Assembly (NCBI RefSeq): GCF_902459535.1
Contig: NZ_LR699555.1
Coordinates: 140,568 to 204,567, forward strand
Source of the DNA: Paraburkholderia dioscoreae
Lineage (GTDB): Bacteria > Pseudomonadota > Gammaproteobacteria > Burkholderiales > Burkholderiaceae
Length of the DNA: 64,000 bases
Reading direction: 5' to 3'
The notes under the pieces: generated by a model
Database searches by the model: none
Told to the model about the DNA's origin: nothing
The model's input: the letters and a program-made list of their open reading frames with translations, nothing else
Shown here: positions 41,501 to 53,957 of the stretch, in pieces
Numbering within the stretch: the first letter of the stretch is position 1
Layout of the letters: each line of letters starts with the position of its first letter
Program-made: the position numbers and the translations under genes

Positions 41501-42930
41501 GAGATAAAGTCAGAACTGGTGTACGGGGGGATTGAGGCGGGAGATTGAAGGCGGTGGAGGTTTCAGCTGAGAATCTGATTGTCGAAGTCGGAAACCAGCA
41601 ACCAACAAACCATCCACCATGAGCAAGTTTACGGAAAAAGAAGTCGTAGGTCTATCGGCAACCGGTCTGGGTCTGGACGAACTGGTCCGGCAGGGAGCGC
41701 GGCAGGTGATCCAGCAGGCAATCGAAGCAGAGCTGTCGGCGCTGCTGGAGCGGTTCTCGAACGTCAAGACCCTGCACGGACAGCGTGCCGTGGTGCGCAA
41801 TGGCTATCTGCCGGAGCGCGAAGTGCTGACCGCGGCCGGCCCCATTGCGGTGAAGGTCCCGAAGGTTCGCGATCGATCAGGATCAGGTGTGAAGTTCAAT
41901 TCATCGATTGTGCCGCCGTACGTGAGGAAGTCGCCGCGCGTGAGTGCCGCGCTGCCGTGGCTGTATCTGAAGGGCATCTCGACGGGCGACATGAGCGAGG
42001 CGCTGAGCGTGCTGCTGGGAGATGACGCCAAAGGCTTGTCGGCCAATGTGGTGAGTCGGCTGAAAGCCCAATGGGCCGACGAGCACGCCAACTGGAGTCG
42101 GCGGGACCTATCAAAGTCGCGCTACGTGTATTGGTGGGTTGACGGCATTCACACCGGGCTGCGAAGCGAGAACTCTGACGGCCAGTGCCTGCTCGTGATC
42201 ATCGGAGTGAGGCCCGATGGACGCAAGGAGCGTGTGGCAATCGGCGACGGGTATCGCGAGTCGAAGGCGTCCTGGCAGGAGCTGCTACTGGACCTGAAGG
42301 CGCGCGGCTTGCAGGCCGGTCCGCTGCTGGCAGTCGGCGATGGGGCGATGGGCTTCTGGGCTGCGCTGGAAGAAGTGTTTCCTGCGACACGCGGCCAGCG
42401 CTGCTGGTTTCACAAGATGGGCAACGTGCTCAACGCGCTGCCGAAGTCGCAACAGGGACGCGCGAAGGCAGACCTGCAGGCAATCTGGATGGCCGCTACG
42501 CGCGCCGACGCGCACACTGCGTTCGATCGTTTCGTAGCGGTCTACGCGGGGAAATACCCGAAGGCGACTGAGACGTTGAAGAAAGATCGGGAAAGTCTGC
42601 TGGCGTTTTACGACTTCCCGGCCGAGCACTGGCAGCATTTGCGCACGACGAATGCGATTGAGTCGACGTTCGCGACCGTGCGCCACCGCACTACGCGTAC
42701 GCGCAACTGTGTGTCGCGACCAACCTTCCTCGGCCTGGCATTCAAGCTGATCGAGGAAGCCGAGAAAACCTGGCGCCGCATCAACGGCCCCGAACAGATC
42801 AAGCTGTTGCTGGAGGGAATTGCCTTCGGGGACGGCGAACCGGTGCAAGGCGATCAACCGGGTCAGCAGAAACTCGCCGCTTGACGTCGCCGGCCATCAA
42901 CTGCTCATACACCAGACTTGACGTTATCTC
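41501..42930 (+). mobile_element. complete IS256-family insertion sequence (1430 bp)
   Basis: The left end GAGATAAAGTCAG and the right end (inverted GAGATAACGTCAA) both continue into CTGGTGTA, forming imperfect inverted repeats of about 25 bp (41501-41525; 42906-42930). The 9-bp flanks are identical, so the insertion is intact and probably recent. One transposase gene fills it. Confidence 0.92.
41619..42884 (+). CDS. IS256-family transposase
   Basis: The 421-aa product shows the mutator/IS256 core: D175 (WVDGIHTGL), D241 (VGDGAMGFW), RCWFHKMGNVLNALP and E348 (TTNAIEST). The reading frame is intact. It acts on the inverted repeats at 41501-41525 and 42906-42930. Confidence 0.93.
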   Translation: MSKFTEKEVVGLSATGLGLDELVRQGARQVIQQAIEAELSALLERFSNVKTLHGQRAVVRNGYLPEREVLTAAGPIAVKVPKVRDRSGSGVKFNSSIVPPYVRKSPRVSAALPWLYLKGISTGDMSEALSVLLGDDAKGLSANVVSRLKAQWADEHANWSRRDLSKSRYVYWWVDGIHTGLRSENSDGQCLLVIIGVRPDGRKERVAIGDGYRESKASWQELLLDLKARGLQAGPLLAVGDGAMGFWAALEEVFPATRGQRCWFHKMGNVLNALPKSQQGRAKADLQAIWMAATRADAHTAFDRFVAVYAGKYPKATETLKKDRESLLAFYDFPAEHWQHLRTTNAIESTFATVRHRTTRTRNCVSRPTFLGLAFKLIEEAEKTWRRINGPEQIKLLLEGIAFGDGEPVQGDQPGQQKLAA

Positions 42931-42939
42931 CCTCGTTGA
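42931..42939 (+). repeat. IS256 target site duplication, right copy
   Basis: CCTCGTTGA follows the right inverted repeat. It restores the original sequence upstream of the AraC gene. Confidence 0.85.
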
Positions 42940-43209
42940 CTCGTTGCACATCTAAGCTTAGGTCGAATTCAAGGCTGCTTAAGGCAGATTCGTAATATGG
43001 GCGGAAGAAACCCGACCTCGTTGATGGAGATGCTGCTGAGCTATATTGCTGCGCACCTCGGAACGACGCTCGACACGCTGTTAGCCGGGATTCAAAGCAA
43101 TCCATCGCTCCTGAAGGCATTCAGCAAGCTGTCGCTCACGCCGGGTATTGCGTGGCGTTCGAAAGCGGTCAGGTTCGTGAAGCGGCATGCCATGCGCACC
43201 GCACGCGCG

Positions 43210-43491
43210 TCCGCGATCTGGGGACATCGATCGGACTTGGCTTGGGTAAGGCGTCGCGCTCGAATGGAGCCTGCCGATCATCGCGATCCCGACCAGGTAT
43301 GCAGGCTCAGAGATGACACCGATCTATGGTCTGACCGAGGACGGTCTGAAAGGTATGGGACGCAACCTGCGTGTGTTGCCGAAGACGCTTATCCACGACC
43401 CGGGCTGTCACGTGAATTGCCGCCCGACCTGTCTTTCGTGAGCGGCCTCGATGCCACTGCGCATGCAGCGGAGGGGGTTGTATGCTCATGA
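43210..43491 (+). pseudogene. maleylacetate-reductase-like (iron alcohol dehydrogenase) fragment
   Basis: LPIIAIPTRYAGSEMTPIYG then GLKGMGRNLRVLPKTLIHDPG is read from 43271. The match continues in another frame as LPPDLSFVSGLDATAHAAEG. This is the NAD/metal-binding centre of maleylacetate reductases of aromatic degradation. At least two frameshifts and loss of both ends make it non-functional. The frame from 42997 supplies a coding-like stretch upstream (YIAAHLGTTLDTLLAGIQSN) of unknown origin. Confidence 0.65.
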
Positions 43492-44545
43492 TGGCAATCC
43501 AGTCATGTCCCTGATGGCTGATGACTGATGGCTGACAACTGGATGACGGAATACGTGCGTTGGCGACCGGATTGCGCGGCATCAAGAACGAGCCCTAGAT
43601 GCCTGTTAGCGCACAGTGATTGTCTCTGCGGTGCATGGCTATGCGGCTGTGTGCTGGGCACGTTGGAATGGCGCTGCATCACAAGCTTTGTCGTACTCTT
43701 GGCGAAAGCTTCAACCTGCCGCATGCGGAAACACACGCGATCATATTTGCCTTGCGCACTGGCATACAACGGCGCGGCGTCGCCTGAGGCCATGACACGA
43801 ATCTGACACGCGCAGGCCGCGAGAGCGCTGCGCATGGTGTCTTCGATGCCTGGACGAAGGCTCGGCGTTCCATCTGGCTTGCGCGAGACTGGCATGCAGG
43901 AATCTGACCTCGATAAAGCATGCGAAATAACCCTGTCGAATCCCTATTGGAATCCGCGACCTTTCAAATGTGAGCCGGTTGGGGCGCTACTTCAGAACGC
44001 CTGGAACGGAAACGCGCCCCGCACCTGAGGGTCGAAAGTTCGGGCAGAAGGCTTGCTTGCCACGCGACCGGCCGGTGGGCGGGCGGGCGCGGGATGCCTG
44101 TCGCGCTCCAGTGGGGCTGCACGCGCGGTTTGATATGTTGCGCGACAACATTGTCGTCGGCTTCCCATTAAGTAGTTGAAGTGTAGTGATACTGAAAATC
44201 GTGCTCGACGAGGCAGTCAACACTTCGGACCAGTTGAGCTGTTTTGCTGCATCGGCTTATTGTCAAGCCACCCCACGGTTTCAACGTCGCACCCTTTGCG
44301 GAGCGGTTCCCGAAGCTCGACCGCTGGCGCGAGTTGCTGCACTACATCTGTGCGCGCATCACCGCGCGTACGCCGCTGCAACGCCGACCGATCGCTGCGA
44401 TCACAAGAGGATAACTGCGGGTTTTAGGGTAAAGGGTCTCCTGAGCGGCGCTTGACGCTCAAGCAGTTTGCTCCCTTCGACGCTGGACTGTAGTGAGCAG
44501 CCAGGTGCTCGCCGAATGCGACGTTACCTGGAAACCTTAGCGGGA
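43492..44545. other. about 1 kb of decayed sequence
   Basis: No intact gene is convincing. Near 44270-44413 one frame reads FNVAPFAERFPKLDRWRELL and ends normally, which looks like the C-terminal piece of a lost gene. The remainder has no protein-like frame. Confidence 0.45.
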
Positions 44546-45046
44546 ATGCCGATGATTTCACACGTGCAATTGCTTGAGGCGATCTTGCGCATGGTCGCGG
44601 CAGTGCTGGTGGGTTGTATCGTCGGGCTCGATCGAAACCTGCACGGCAAGCCAACCGGTGTCAAGACGCTAGGCCTCGTTGCGCTTGGTTCCTGTCTCGT
44701 CACAATGGCCGGCATGTCCTTCGAACTGCACGGTTTCAGCGACAGCAGTGACGCCGGCCGTGCGATTCAGGGCGTCATTACGGGCATCGGTTTTCTCGGC
44801 GCCGGGGTGATCCTTCAAGACCGCGCCACCGGAAGGATCAGCGGCTTGACGACGGCGGCTTCGATCTGGGTCACCGCCGCGCTCGGCATTGTGTGCGGCA
44901 TCGGCGCATGGCAGATTGCGGGTATTGCCACCGCCCTGCTCCTGCTGCTGCTCTCGGTGGGCGGCAGCATTGAACGTGCGTTGCACCGGCGCTGGTTAAG
45001 AAAGTCGCCTGAAGAGCAGGCGGCGGTCATGCGGCACGACGAATAG
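44546..45046 (+). CDS. MgtC/SapB-family membrane protein
   Basis: The 166-aa product has four hydrophobic helices and family motifs: GLDRNLHGKPTGVKTLGLVA, GIGFLGAGVILQ and GLTTAASIWVTAALG. ATG 44546 was preferred, with ATGs at 44516 and 44552 as alternatives. The family supports growth under low magnesium and survival in acid or inside host cells by modulating ATP synthase or membrane potential. It opens the stress-response region. Confidence 0.85.
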   Translation: MPMISHVQLLEAILRMVAAVLVGCIVGLDRNLHGKPTGVKTLGLVALGSCLVTMAGMSFELHGFSDSSDAGRAIQGVITGIGFLGAGVILQDRATGRISGLTTAASIWVTAALGIVCGIGAWQIAGIATALLLLLLSVGGSIERALHRRWLRKSPEEQAAVMRHDE

Positions 45047-45136
45047 TCACGCAGCCGCGCACTAATCCGCGCACTGCCCATGGAACGAATGTGCCGCGCG
45101 TCAAATGCATCGATCGTGGACGATGCGAGACATAAG

Positions 45137-45571
45137 TCAGTGATGCTCGCTGTAGTCGGACCTCGCCTTAGGTGTCGCGCGTACCTTTGCGTATTGAAAC
45201 TCGGGCAGCGCCTTGATCGCATCTTTCGTCGCACCGGCAAGCACTAGTTTGCCATTGACGAAATCGAGCTGCTCAATCGGAATGGCCACGTCGTGATGCG
45301 ACACCCCCAGAAACTGGTTTGCGGCGACGATTGCAAACGATACCGACCGATCCGGTGCCACGATAATGTCATGAATGACACCGACACGCTCACCCTTCTC
45401 GTTGAAGACCGGCTTGTCCATGATCGACTTTCTCACGCTCCAGCCTGCCACGATCGCGGCCGACTCTTCCACGCTGACACCAAGCGGTTGGGCGCCGGCC
45501 ACCTGGGCGTTCGCGTCTGGAGCGAGTCCAAGCGACGACGCGAGCAGCAATACAAGGAGATTCGCTTTCAT
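45137..45571 (-). CDS. exported PRC-barrel domain protein
   Basis: The 144-aa product has a Sec signal peptide (residues 1-22, cut near ANA-QV) followed by one PRC-barrel (about 47-110, KGERVGVIHDIIVAPDRSVS). ATG 45571 has AAGGGA upstream. PRC-barrels bind RNA or stabilise other proteins; exported forms are frequent in stress clusters of Burkholderiales. The function is not known. Confidence 0.82.
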   Translation of the reverse strand: MKANLLVLLLASSLGLAPDANAQVAGAQPLGVSVEESAAIVAGWSVRKSIMDKPVFNEKGERVGVIHDIIVAPDRSVSFAIVAANQFLGVSHHDVAIPIEQLDFVNGKLVLAGATKDAIKALPEFQYAKVRATPKARSDYSEHH

Positions 45572-45867
45572 GAGATTCCCTTCGTTCTGAAGTTGACGGT
45601 ACGACACCGGGCCAGCAATGATCGGGCTAACGCTAGACCGTGCGCGGCGTAAATTCATGTTAGAACGCCTCACGGCGAGCCGCTATAAAAAAAGCGGTGA
45701 TGGATCGGGTTATTTTGGTGCGTCTGGGATGCCAATCTGGATGCCATTCAGCACGCGTCCTGAATGAACGCAGAATTGCGAAACGCATGGCAGAAACGCG
45801 AAAGAATCGCAGCTGCGTGGAGCCTAGACTGAAGTTCATCGCATGACGGTACAGCTTGGAGTCCCAC

Positions 45868-46443
45868 ATGGATGAACTGTTTGGACGCGCTTGGTGGATG
45901 CTCATTCTGCGTGGCACGGTAGCGCTACTGTTTGGCGTTCTGGCGTTATTCTGGCCCGGCCTCACTCTGCTACTTCTTATCACCCTCTTTAGCGCCTACG
46001 CAATCGCCAGCGGCATTGTCGCGATTGTCGGGGCCATCCGCTACCGCGCGACGCACGGCGGCTGGTGGGTGCCCTTGCTGCTCGGCATCTGCAGCATCGG
46101 CGCCGGTATGATCGCCGCGTTAGTGCCGGGCATTACCACGCTCGTGCTGGTCGCCATCATCGGAGCAAACGCGATTATCACCGGCGTATTCGATCTGATC
46201 GCAGCAACGCGGCTGCACAGGCGCCTGCGCAATGCGTGGATGCTGGTGCTAAGCGGAGTGCTGTCCGTGCTGTTCGGCATCTTCGTGCTGCTCTTTCCGG
46301 GCGCCGGCGCACTAGCGCTCGTCTGGCTGATCGGCGTGTATGCGCTGTTCACGGGCGCGCTGCTGTTCGTACTCGGCATCACTGCGCGTGCCTGGCGCCG
46401 TGACGGCCTGACCGGCGAGCCACACGCGCCATTGCATCCGTAA
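45868..46443 (+). CDS. HdeD-family acid-resistance membrane protein
   Basis: The 191-aa product has six transmembrane helices in three pairs. It opens with WWMLILRGTVALLFGVLALF and shows the paired DUF308-type repeat (WMLVLSGVLSVLFGIFVLLF). HdeD is linked to acid resistance at high cell density and occurs in transmissible stress-tolerance loci. ATG 45868 is the only ATG near the hydrophobic start. Confidence 0.88.
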   Translation: MDELFGRAWWMLILRGTVALLFGVLALFWPGLTLLLLITLFSAYAIASGIVAIVGAIRYRATHGGWWVPLLLGICSIGAGMIAALVPGITTLVLVAIIGANAIITGVFDLIAATRLHRRLRNAWMLVLSGVLSVLFGIFVLLFPGAGALALVWLIGVYALFTGALLFVLGITARAWRRDGLTGEPHAPLHP

Positions 46444-46593
46444 ACGCACCTCTCACGAGCACTCGTAGGTTACAAGATCAAAGCCGCGGCCAACCCCGCG
46501 CCGCTCGCATCTGGAGGTCGAATGGACCACCCGCCATCTCCAGTGGTCCAGCCTCAGGTCTGGCACTGGCGCACCTCACGTAAGGAGAATCAC

Positions 46594-47226
46594 ATGCTTC
46601 TGGATCTCGACAAATGGAATCCGTTCCGGTTTTTACGCTCGCACCCCGCGCAAAAAAACGCATCGGGCCAGACCGGTGCGCCGCGCATCAATCAGGAGAG
46701 CGCCCGGCAAAATGGGCAACAGACGGGCGGCACGCAAACGGGTAACGGGGCACCGATTGCAGCGGCTGCTGCGCCGGTACTCGCGCCTGCCAGCTGGCCG
46801 CTGCCTGATCCGATTCATCTGTTCGCCGAATTGATCCGCGATCCGTTCGGCGGGCGTGGACCGCTCGGGAGCTGGTTCGGCGACTTCAGCGCGAGCGAGT
46901 TTCAACCGCGGATTGACGTCACCGACGAAGGCGACGCACTGCGTATTGTCGTTGAATTGCCGGGCATGACCCGCGACGACGTCGAACTCGAAGTGATTGA
47001 AGACATGCTGATCATCAGCGGCGACAAGCGTTTCGAATCGACGAGCGAAGAACAGGGATGCTATCGGGTCGAGCGGTCGTTTGGACACTTTCAGCGCGCG
47101 GTCCCGCTGCCCGCGGGCATCGATCTCGATCGGGCAGAGGCCAGATTTGAAAACGGCATGCTGACGCTGCGCGTCCCCAAAGCGGCCGGAGAACCGGCAG
47201 CGAAGCGGCGCATCGAGATCAAATAA
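46594..47226 (+). CDS. hsp20: small heat shock protein (Hsp20/alpha-crystallin)
   Basis: The 210-aa product has a long Ala/Gln/Gly-rich N-terminal arm (to about 80), an alpha-crystallin domain (about 105-195: PRIDVTDEGDALRIVVELPG, ending NGMLTLRVPK), and a short IEIK tail. ATG 46594 has AAGGAG 6 bp upstream. It holds unfolding proteins so that ClpK, encoded downstream, can rescue them. Confidence 0.92.
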   Translation: MLLDLDKWNPFRFLRSHPAQKNASGQTGAPRINQESARQNGQQTGGTQTGNGAPIAAAAAPVLAPASWPLPDPIHLFAELIRDPFGGRGPLGSWFGDFSASEFQPRIDVTDEGDALRIVVELPGMTRDDVELEVIEDMLIISGDKRFESTSEEQGCYRVERSFGHFQRAVPLPAGIDLDRAEARFENGMLTLRVPKAAGEPAAKRRIEIK

Positions 47227-47241
47227 CATCATCCGTACTCT

Positions 47242-47950
47242 GTGGTCGGTCCTATCGTGAACCAACTCGTCAGCTTCCGAGGTCTCGATGATTCGGCCCA
47301 CGCCAGCATCGAGCAACAGATTGGTGAACTGGCCGCGCACCATCCGAAGCGGCATCTGCACCCGTCTTCGACGGAACTGGTCAGTTTGCGGGTGGGTGTG
47401 GAAAGGGACACTCTGTGTAGCGGCGACGCTTATCGCGTAGAGCTGCGACTGGTACTGTCCACTACCACGCGAACCGCCGGGGAAGAAGCCGAACACGTGG
47501 CGGATTTCAGCGCCTTCGCGGGCATCCCGGCATATTCCATTGAAGGGGGGTGCTGCACCGCTACGCTGGTTGGGGTCCCAGACGAAGTCGGCGAGGCGAA
47601 CAGCAGATTTTCGGATTCTGGCAACCGGACGAAACGCTCAAGGTCGAAGACGCGCTGCCCGGCAGCGGCGAAGAACCCGAAGAGGCAGCGAGCGGGCATG
47701 AAGTGCGCGCACTCACGGGCAAGCTACTGAGCCCGTTGCCCGCGTGGCGGCACGCGGTGCTGCCAGTGCAAGTGGACGATGTGCCACTGCGGGAAGTCGT
47801 GGTACACCTCGACACGGACGAAGCCACCGTGCGGCGCGGGCTTGAGCATGCCGATGCGTTCCTGCGCACGGTTAGGGGTACTGGGTACCACGGGAACAAT
47901 GGATCGATCGGCGTGCCGTCCACTGGATTGCCCCGTTTCGAGTGCAGCGC
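47242..47950 (+). pseudogene. ribosome-hibernation-factor/sigma-like fusion gene, broken
   Basis: The first frame (47242-47500; GTG 47257 may be the original start) reads NQLVSFRGLDDSAHASIEQQ, an HPF/RaiA-like segment. It drifts out of homology after about 75 residues. The second frame (from about 47580) reads EQQIFGFWQPDETLKVEDAL then VPLREVVVHLDTDEATVRRG, which resembles sigma70 region 4. I know such HPF-sigma fusions of about 350 aa near ClpK loci only from memory. Here the middle has been deleted and the frame shifted. Confidence 0.55.
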
Positions 47951-48061
47951 GAGCCCAGCGCGCAAACAAGGCGACATCGGAATAAGCAGCGGAACAGATA
48001 TTTCCACCCACCCATTACCCGCCCGGGAAGCGATGCCCTAGCGGACGAAAAGGAGTTCATC

Positions 48062-50896
<2,835 letters not shown>

Positions 50897-50949
50897 GGCT
50901 CGCCTGCCGAAGAACGCGACGCCGCCCGCACGTGCGGGCGGTGTCGCCG

Positions 50950-51222
50950 TCAGGATTCAAGTTCACCTGCGACGATCTCGTCGCGGTAGCACCAGATCCA
51001 CGTTTCGCCGGGTTCGAGTGAACGCACCAGCGGATGGCCGGTCGCATGAAAATGCTTGCTTGCATGCCGGTTGGGCGACGAATCGCAACAGCCGACGTGT
51101 CCGCACGAAAGACAAAGCCTCAAATGTACCCACGGCTGGCCAAGCTTCACGCAGTCCTCGCAATAGTCGATGGGCGTGTGGAGAATGCGGGCCTCGCCCA
51201 GGTGTGTGCAACCAGGGGTCAT
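50950..51222 (-). CDS. UBP-type zinc finger protein
   Basis: The 90-aa product is a single ZnF-UBP: C5, H7, CEDC, CLSCGHVGCCDSS, H-x-H (NRHASKHFHATGHP) and WIWCYRDE. In eukaryotes this fold binds ubiquitin C-termini. Bacterial copies are small, and their ligand is unknown. The gene is adjacent to the flavoprotein gene on the minus strand and convergent with clpK. Confidence 0.88.
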   Translation of the reverse strand: MTPGCTHLGEARILHTPIDYCEDCVKLGQPWVHLRLCLSCGHVGCCDSSPNRHASKHFHATGHPLVRSLEPGETWIWCYRDEIVAGELES

Positions 51223-51280
51223 GATCGTACTCCTCGGACAGGTGTGCGCAGACGTGCGCGGATCAAGATTGCGCTTGCGC

Positions 51281-52534
51281 TCAAGCGCTATTCAGATAGC
51301 GATGCACCAGCGCCACAGCCATTGCACCCTCGCCGACTGCCGACGCCACGCGTTTGATCGACGCGTGGCGGACGTCGCCCGCGGCGAATACGCCAGGCAC
51401 ACAGGTTTCCAGATGCAGCGGCGCGCGTTCGAGCGGCCATTTCAGGTTCGCCCGATATTCCTGCAGGTCGGGACCGGTCACGAGATAGCCGCCTTCATCG
51501 CGGACAATGCCAACTTCGCGCGCCCATTCGGTCTGCGGTACGCCGCCAATGCAGACGAATAGCCAACTCGTCCTTACCGTGCGTTGCCGGCCGGTGCGCA
51601 CATCGGTCAGCGTGATCTCCTGCAACACGTCACTGCCTGCGAGCGCGGAAACTTCGGTGCACGTGCGTACTTCGATGTTCGGCGCCGACGTGATGCGGTC
51701 CACCAGGTATTGGGACAACGTGTTCTTAAGCGATGCGTCACGCACAAGCATATAGACGCGGTTGGCGGACTGCGAAAAATGCATGGTGGCCTGTCCCGCC
51801 GAATTGCCGCCGCCCACCACATATACGTCTTCGCCATGGATCAGCGCGGCCTCGCTCGCGCCGGCGCCGTAGTAAAGGCCCGCGCCGAGAAAGCGCTCTT
51901 CACCTGCCAGGCCTAGCGTGCGATATGCTACGCCGGTCGCGCAGATAGATGTGCGCGCCGTGATACGTGTGCCGTCTTCCAGATACACGATGCCCTGGCC
52001 GGGCAGAAATTCCGCGCGTACGCCGGCGCGAGCCAGCAGGATTTCGGCGCCGAACTTGATGGCCTGGGCGCGCGCCCGTTCAGCGAGCTCCGCGCCGCTC
52101 ACGCCCTGTGGAAAGCCCAGATAGTTCTCGATCTTCGAACTGCTCCCTGCCTGGCCGCCCAGTGCCAAACGCTCCACCAGTACGGTGTGCAGCCCCTCCG
52201 ATGCACCGTACACCGCCGCGCTCAATCCCGCCGGTCCTGCGCCGTAAATCGCCAGATCGTAGGCCTCACGGGATGGACTCGCAAACCAGCCGAGCTTCTC
52301 TGTGATTTGCCGGACGGTGGGACATTCGAGCCGCGTTCCGTCGTGGAAGACGCAGACCGGCAAGCGCGAATCGGAAAGATGCTGCACGTGCGCCAGTTCC
52401 TCCGCTTCTTTATCGCTGCCCAGCTCGATCCATTCGAACGGTATGTCGCAGCGATGCAGGAAGTCGCGTATCGCGTAGCCATTTGCGCTGCGCATGCGTC
52501 CATAGATCCTGACCATGAATATGCTATCCGCCAT
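51281..52534 (-). CDS. thioredoxin-reductase-like flavoprotein lacking redox cysteines
   Basis: The 417-aa product has an N-terminal glutaredoxin/thioredoxin-like fold (residues 1-85) without CPYC, an FAD site GAGPAGLSAA (about 98-107), an NAD(P)H site VVGGGNSAGQA (about 240-250), and CIGGVPQTEWAR with VFAAGDVR at the end. Where thioredoxin reductases have VSYCATCDG, this protein has LYYGAGASEA, so no CxxC is present. It cannot reduce thioredoxin by the usual disulfide route. It may reduce another acceptor or work as a sensor. Related genes occur in stress loci. Confidence 0.85.
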   Translation of the reverse strand: MADSIFMVRIYGRMRSANGYAIRDFLHRCDIPFEWIELGSDKEAEELAHVQHLSDSRLPVCVFHDGTRLECPTVRQITEKLGWFASPSREAYDLAIYGAGPAGLSAAVYGASEGLHTVLVERLALGGQAGSSSKIENYLGFPQGVSGAELAERARAQAIKFGAEILLARAGVRAEFLPGQGIVYLEDGTRITARTSICATGVAYRTLGLAGEERFLGAGLYYGAGASEAALIHGEDVYVVGGGNSAGQATMHFSQSANRVYMLVRDASLKNTLSQYLVDRITSAPNIEVRTCTEVSALAGSDVLQEITLTDVRTGRQRTVRTSWLFVCIGGVPQTEWAREVGIVRDEGGYLVTGPDLQEYRANLKWPLERAPLHLETCVPGVFAAGDVRHASIKRVASAVGEGAMAVALVHRYLNSA

Positions 52535-52693
52535 TGAGGACGTTCAGAACTTTCTTTCGTTTCTCGCGCTTCACAAGCAGGCGGCCGCGCCGGGATAACG
52601 GTGGTTGGCCGTATTCGTGCACTGTAGGTCCATCGAAGGGTAGCGTCTTTCGCTCAACTGCCGGGTTTTGTTCGCTTTTCGCTGATGGTTCCA

Positions 52694-52933
52694 TCACGTC
52701 GGGTCGTGCGACTCTTCCAGCTTGTGATCGACAAAACGCATGCCCCATTCGATGCCGTCCCGCACCGCCTCCTCCTGCGCAAGCCATTCCGGCTGAACCG
52801 TATCCGGACGGAATTCGGCCACGGTGCCATCGGCATGGCGCACACTCACTTTCGCCTGCCACGCGCCGTATGCGTTCTGCTCCGGCTGTACCACGATCTC
52901 GTAGCCTCGATGTTCAAACACGTGCGTTTGCAT
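52694..52933 (-). CDS. small conserved-type protein of the stress locus
   Basis: The 79-aa product (YEIVVQPEQNAYGAWQAKVS, EWLAQEEAVRDGIEWGMRFV) has a beta-beta-beta-helix character. It resembles short proteins of unknown function common in Burkholderiales stress islands. No catalytic motif is visible. Confidence 0.65.
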   Translation of the reverse strand: MQTHVFEHRGYEIVVQPEQNAYGAWQAKVSVRHADGTVAEFRPDTVQPEWLAQEEAVRDGIEWGMRFVDHKLEESHDPT

Positions 52934-52960
52934 GAGCCGCTCCGGTTTCGTATCAAGGCG

Positions 52961-53203
52961 TCAATCTGGAAGCACGAACTCGGTACGCATGTCTTCGATC
53001 ACCTTCTGGAGATGATGTGCGCAATCTGCGCCGGGGTCATTGAGCGGCACTATGTTCCAGTTGCGGCCGGATGCGTCCGGCGGATGCCGCTCTGGCAGCG
53101 GTATGCGCACGCGCAAAGCTCCCGGCATGTCAGCGGCGATTTTCGCCATTCGGTTCTGCAGTTCGTCGCGAATCTGCTCAGCGGTTCGAACGGTCTTCGG
53201 CAT
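52961..53203 (-). CDS. small hypothetical protein
   Basis: The 80-aa product (TVRTAEQIRDELQNRMAKI; RRNW-like GRNWNIVPLN) has a strong GGGAGG ribosome site. It lies 27 bp upstream of the 52694-52933 gene on the same strand, so they probably form an operon. Function unknown. Confidence 0.6.
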   Translation of the reverse strand: MPKTVRTAEQIRDELQNRMAKIAADMPGALRVRIPLPERHPPDASGRNWNIVPLNDPGADCAHHLQKVIEDMRTEFVLPD

Positions 53204-53477
53204 CGGACTGCCTCCCTCGGTCGCACGTCCTGATCGTGACTGAATGGCGCATACGTTCCTCTTGCGTGAGCATGCGCCAACGATGCTTTAAGTCTAGTCG
53301 CTAATCCGGGTATGTTTGGACAATCGGTCGCTTCTGCGGGCTGCATCAAGGGAGGGCGCGCCGCAAAGCTGCTTTTCGGAAAAATGCGCAAAAAGCCGAA
53401 AGACGCCGGTGTGCAAAGGCCCGATCCTCTACAGGTCAGCCCGCATCGTATCTAAAGCGGGTGTCCGCGGCTGATGA

Positions 53478-53957
53478 GCTGCTGGTGAGCCGGCAAAAAC
53501 GAAGATACTCGACCTGCTAGACCCAAGGGACCGGGCCAGGCTTGAACAAGTCGTACAGGCGCGGGATCGGGGGCGCGGTGTCGAGGTCCTGACGCTCCAC
53601 GTAATGTTCCGGTTGCGCAATAACCGAAGCAAGCCAGCGCGGATGCAGGTGGCCTTGAAGCAGGCGACACCGGCCCGCGACGGAGACTGGTTGTTTGTTA
53701 TTCAAGATACGCAAGCGGACCAACGCGAAAAAGCCGCGCGTGACGCGCGCGGGGCTGCATTGAACCGTGCGTCACGCGATGCCTCCCAAGACCTGCATAG
53801 ATCGTATGAGCGGTTGACGACCGGTCGGCGCATCCTGGGTGGGGCGGTTAGTGACGTAATCCCTGATGGGCGCTGCCCAAATGGCGTATTCCATATTGCG
53901 CTCTTCAGGGTACAGTGCATGGACCTGCTGCTTCAAGCCTGGCACCCCTTCGAGTAG
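53478..53957 (+). pseudogene. PAS-domain sensor remnant
   Basis: In frame from 53478, KILDLLDPRDRARLEQVVQ then FRLRNNRSKPARMQVAL and LFVIQDTQADQREKAARDA read like the second half of a PAS domain with its linker. There is no start or output domain, and homology fades after about residue 110. Confidence 0.4.
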
